Part shown: positions 62,760-64,000 of the stretch, in pieces | How the letters are laid out: every line of letters begins with the position of its first letter | Numbering within the stretch: the first letter of the stretch is position 1 | Assembly: GCA_024233675.1 (NCBI GenBank) | Contig: JACKPH010000001.1 | Span: 124,001 to 188,000, forward strand | Direction: 5' to 3' | Length of the DNA stretch: 64,000 bases | Source of the DNA: Thermotogae bacterium | GTDB lineage: Bacteria > Thermotogota > Thermotogae > Petrotogales > Petrotogaceae | Position numbers and translations under genes: made by a program | Notes under the pieces: generated by a model | Seen by the model: the letters and a program-made list of their open reading frames with translations, nothing else | Told to the model about the DNA's origin: nothing | Database searches by the model: none

Positions 62760-64000
62760 ATTTATAATACTGAAAAGTATTCTCTTTTCTGTATACTTCT
62801 TTTTTAGTTACAAGATAGTTTAAACATTTAACTATCTCTTCTGTATTTTCTGTATTAAAAAGATACACAGAAGCATATTTTAAATTATCCTGATCAATAT
62901 TTTCCTCTTTAAGTATTCTCTTAAGATAAAAATTATCTATTGATGTTTTAAATTCCTCATAAGATCCTATTAAAGTTACAGGTGTTTTTAAAGATACATA
63001 ATCGCTTCCGTCTTTACCTCTGAACATTCCGGAAAATTTAAGAGCCATACCGAAAGATCCTATAATTTTATTGGAAAGATTTATGTCATCTTTTGCCTTA
63101 TGAAGTGCATCTGATATCGTAGAGACCTTTTTTTCGGTAAAAATATCAAAAACATATTTTGAAAATTTATCTCTGTATTCAGGATAAGGAAGTATTTTTT
63201 CATGTTTTATTTCCCATCGTCTCGGAGCCGGAACATAAAGTGTTTCATTTGGACCGGTTTTAAGTTTTCCTGTCATAACAATATTTTCAATAAATTTCTT
63301 AAGAGGTATTTTTGTATTTTTTATTATCCACTGATGTCTTGAATTCGCCATTTCTTCAAGCTGTTCCGCATTAAGAGGAGGAAAAGTCTGAACTGTAAGT
63401 CTTTCAAGAAATCTCATATAATTTTCTTCATATTCACTTAGTTCGTTATTTTCAAGTATTATACTTTTCTTAACCGAATTAATAACAGCTTCGGTAAAAG
63501 AATTTAATGATTTGTACCCGAAATTCGAATAATTAATATTCATTCCGGTTATTATTCTTCTGACAATAACTTCATCAGGGTTAAGACTTTTTTCATCTAT
63601 TATTTTCATAATTTCTTCAACAACATCTTCGAAAGAATCAGTAGATGTAATTTTTTCGGATTTTACTATTTCCTCATAAGGAATATAATAATCCGCAGAA
63701 AGTTGCATATCCGAAGAAGTATTCTGGCTTCTGCTTATTACCGTAACTGATTTTCCGTATGTTCTGAGTTTTTTTACAAGAGGTACAAAATCAGCATCTC
63801 CTGTAACAAGAACAAAATTTTCTATATGAGTAAGAGAAAACATTGTTTCCATTGCATCAACAGCAAGTTTTATATCATTACCCTTCTTATTTCCGAATCC
63901 GTCTTCCGGCATCTCAATAAGTTCTATACCATGCCTCGAGAAAGAAAACATAGTTGCGGGATACTTTGACCAGTGTCCGTAAGCTTTACCTCCCACTACT
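62758..64000 (-). CDS. NYN-domain / OST-HTH (LOTUS) protein, 5' end outside the window
   Basis: About 413 residues are visible and the frame remains open to the edge. The first 110 residues are most of a NYN (PIN-like) nuclease domain: GNDIKLAVDAMETMF and VTGDADFVPLVKKLRTYGKSV, including two of the acidic metal ligands. The usual N-terminal strand with the first aspartate is missing, so the true start lies beyond base 64000. Residues about 135-195 form an OST-HTH/LOTUS domain (FEDVVEEIMKIIDEK ... NFGYKSLNSFTEAV). At least one more winged-helix-like region seems to follow. NYN-LOTUS proteins are thought to act on RNA. Confidence 0.85.
   Translation of the reverse strand, partial: VVGGKAYGHWSKYPATMFSFSRHGIELIEMPEDGFGNKKGNDIKLAVDAMETMFSLTHIENFVLVTGDADFVPLVKKLRTYGKSVTVISRSQNTSSDMQLSADYYIPYEEIVKSEKITSTDSFEDVVEEIMKIIDEKSLNPDEVIVRRIITGMNINYSNFGYKSLNSFTEAVINSVKKSIILENNELSEYEENYMRFLERLTVQTFPPLNAEQLEEMANSRHQWIIKNTKIPLKKFIENIVMTGKLKTGPNETLYVPAPRRWEIKHEKILPYPEYRDKFSKYVFDIFTEKKVSTISDALHKAKDDINLSNKIIGSFGMALKFSGMFRGKDGSDYVSLKTPVTLIGSYEEFKTSIDNFYLKRILKEENIDQDNLKYASVYLFNTENTEEIVKCLNYLVTKKEVYRKENTFQYYK

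Overview
The window is about 64 kb of AT-rich, gene-dense chromosome from an anaerobic bacterium with an outer sheath. It most likely belongs to the Thermotogota, and the low GC suggests a Petrotogaceae-type member (Geotoga, Oceanotoga, Marinitoga or Petrotoga-like). The evidence is: a toga-type rod protein (SLH domain, long coiled coil, C-terminal anchor) at 61.6-62.7 kb; the gene orders aspS-STAS-cmk-ispH-rpsA-der, cysteine desulfurase-yicC-remA-gmk-rpoZ and hrcA-grpE-dnaJ, which match Thermotoga maritima as I remember it; and the oxygen-defence genes of an anaerobe. The genus is inference; a 16S rRNA or marker-gene search is needed to name it.

Layout. (1) 1-7.9 kb, minus strand: one operon led by hrcA-grpE-dnaJ under a CIRCE element, continuing through a YitT-type membrane protein, a CNNM/CorC transporter, cytidine deaminase, a response regulator-PP2C phosphatase, a Nudix hydrolase and gltX (cut by the window edge). 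(2) 8.0-16.6 kb, plus strand: peptidoglycan precursor and division genes murE-murF-mraY-murD-ftsW-murG-murC, then a Glu-Val-Phe tRNA operon with its own strong promoter and terminator. (3) 17-27 kb, minus strand: a run from cysteine desulfurase through yicC, remA, gmk and rpoZ into less familiar envelope genes (small barrel-like protein, prepilin-like protein, HEAT-repeat protein, ComF, a CoA-disulfide-reductase-like flavoprotein, a beta-propeller protein, DUF554). (4) 27-31.5 kb, minus strand: oxygen detoxification (flavodiiron protein, a 53-residue rubredoxin, superoxide reductase, rubrerythrin) directly behind a chemoreceptor with an N-terminal H-NOX haem domain that keeps the residues associated with O2 binding.

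(5) 31.7-39.5 kb: acetyltransferase, ion/anion transporter, Gfo/Idh/MocA oxidoreductase, flavodoxin-fold protein, then apt-pgi-coaE and a sugar-binding protein. (6) 39.5-48.4 kb: a divergent sugar sensing and uptake locus. On the minus strand are a membrane-anchored binding protein, a LytS/YesM-type kinase, a YesN-type regulator and a second, XylF-like anchored binding protein. On the plus strand is a ChvE-MmsA-MmsB monosaccharide ABC transporter. The intergenic region has a perfect 16-bp inverted repeat and other repeats. (7) 48.4-61.5 kb, minus strand: a TetR regulator, then one long operon from aspS down to plsY that ends in three envelope genes (propeller/TPR-like protein, TPR protein, and a 945-residue polysaccharide-export/SLBB protein with four exact-length 66-residue repeats). 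(8) 61.5-64 kb: the toga rod protein, divergent from aspS, and the C-terminal part of a NYN-OST-HTH protein running off the edge.

Translation starts are often GTG or TTG. In several genes a GTG that opens the longest reading frame lies inside the Shine-Dalgarno sequence, so I moved the start downstream and say so. No rRNA, CRISPR array, insertion sequence, prophage or integron was found, and no gene-free stretch exceeds 300 bases.
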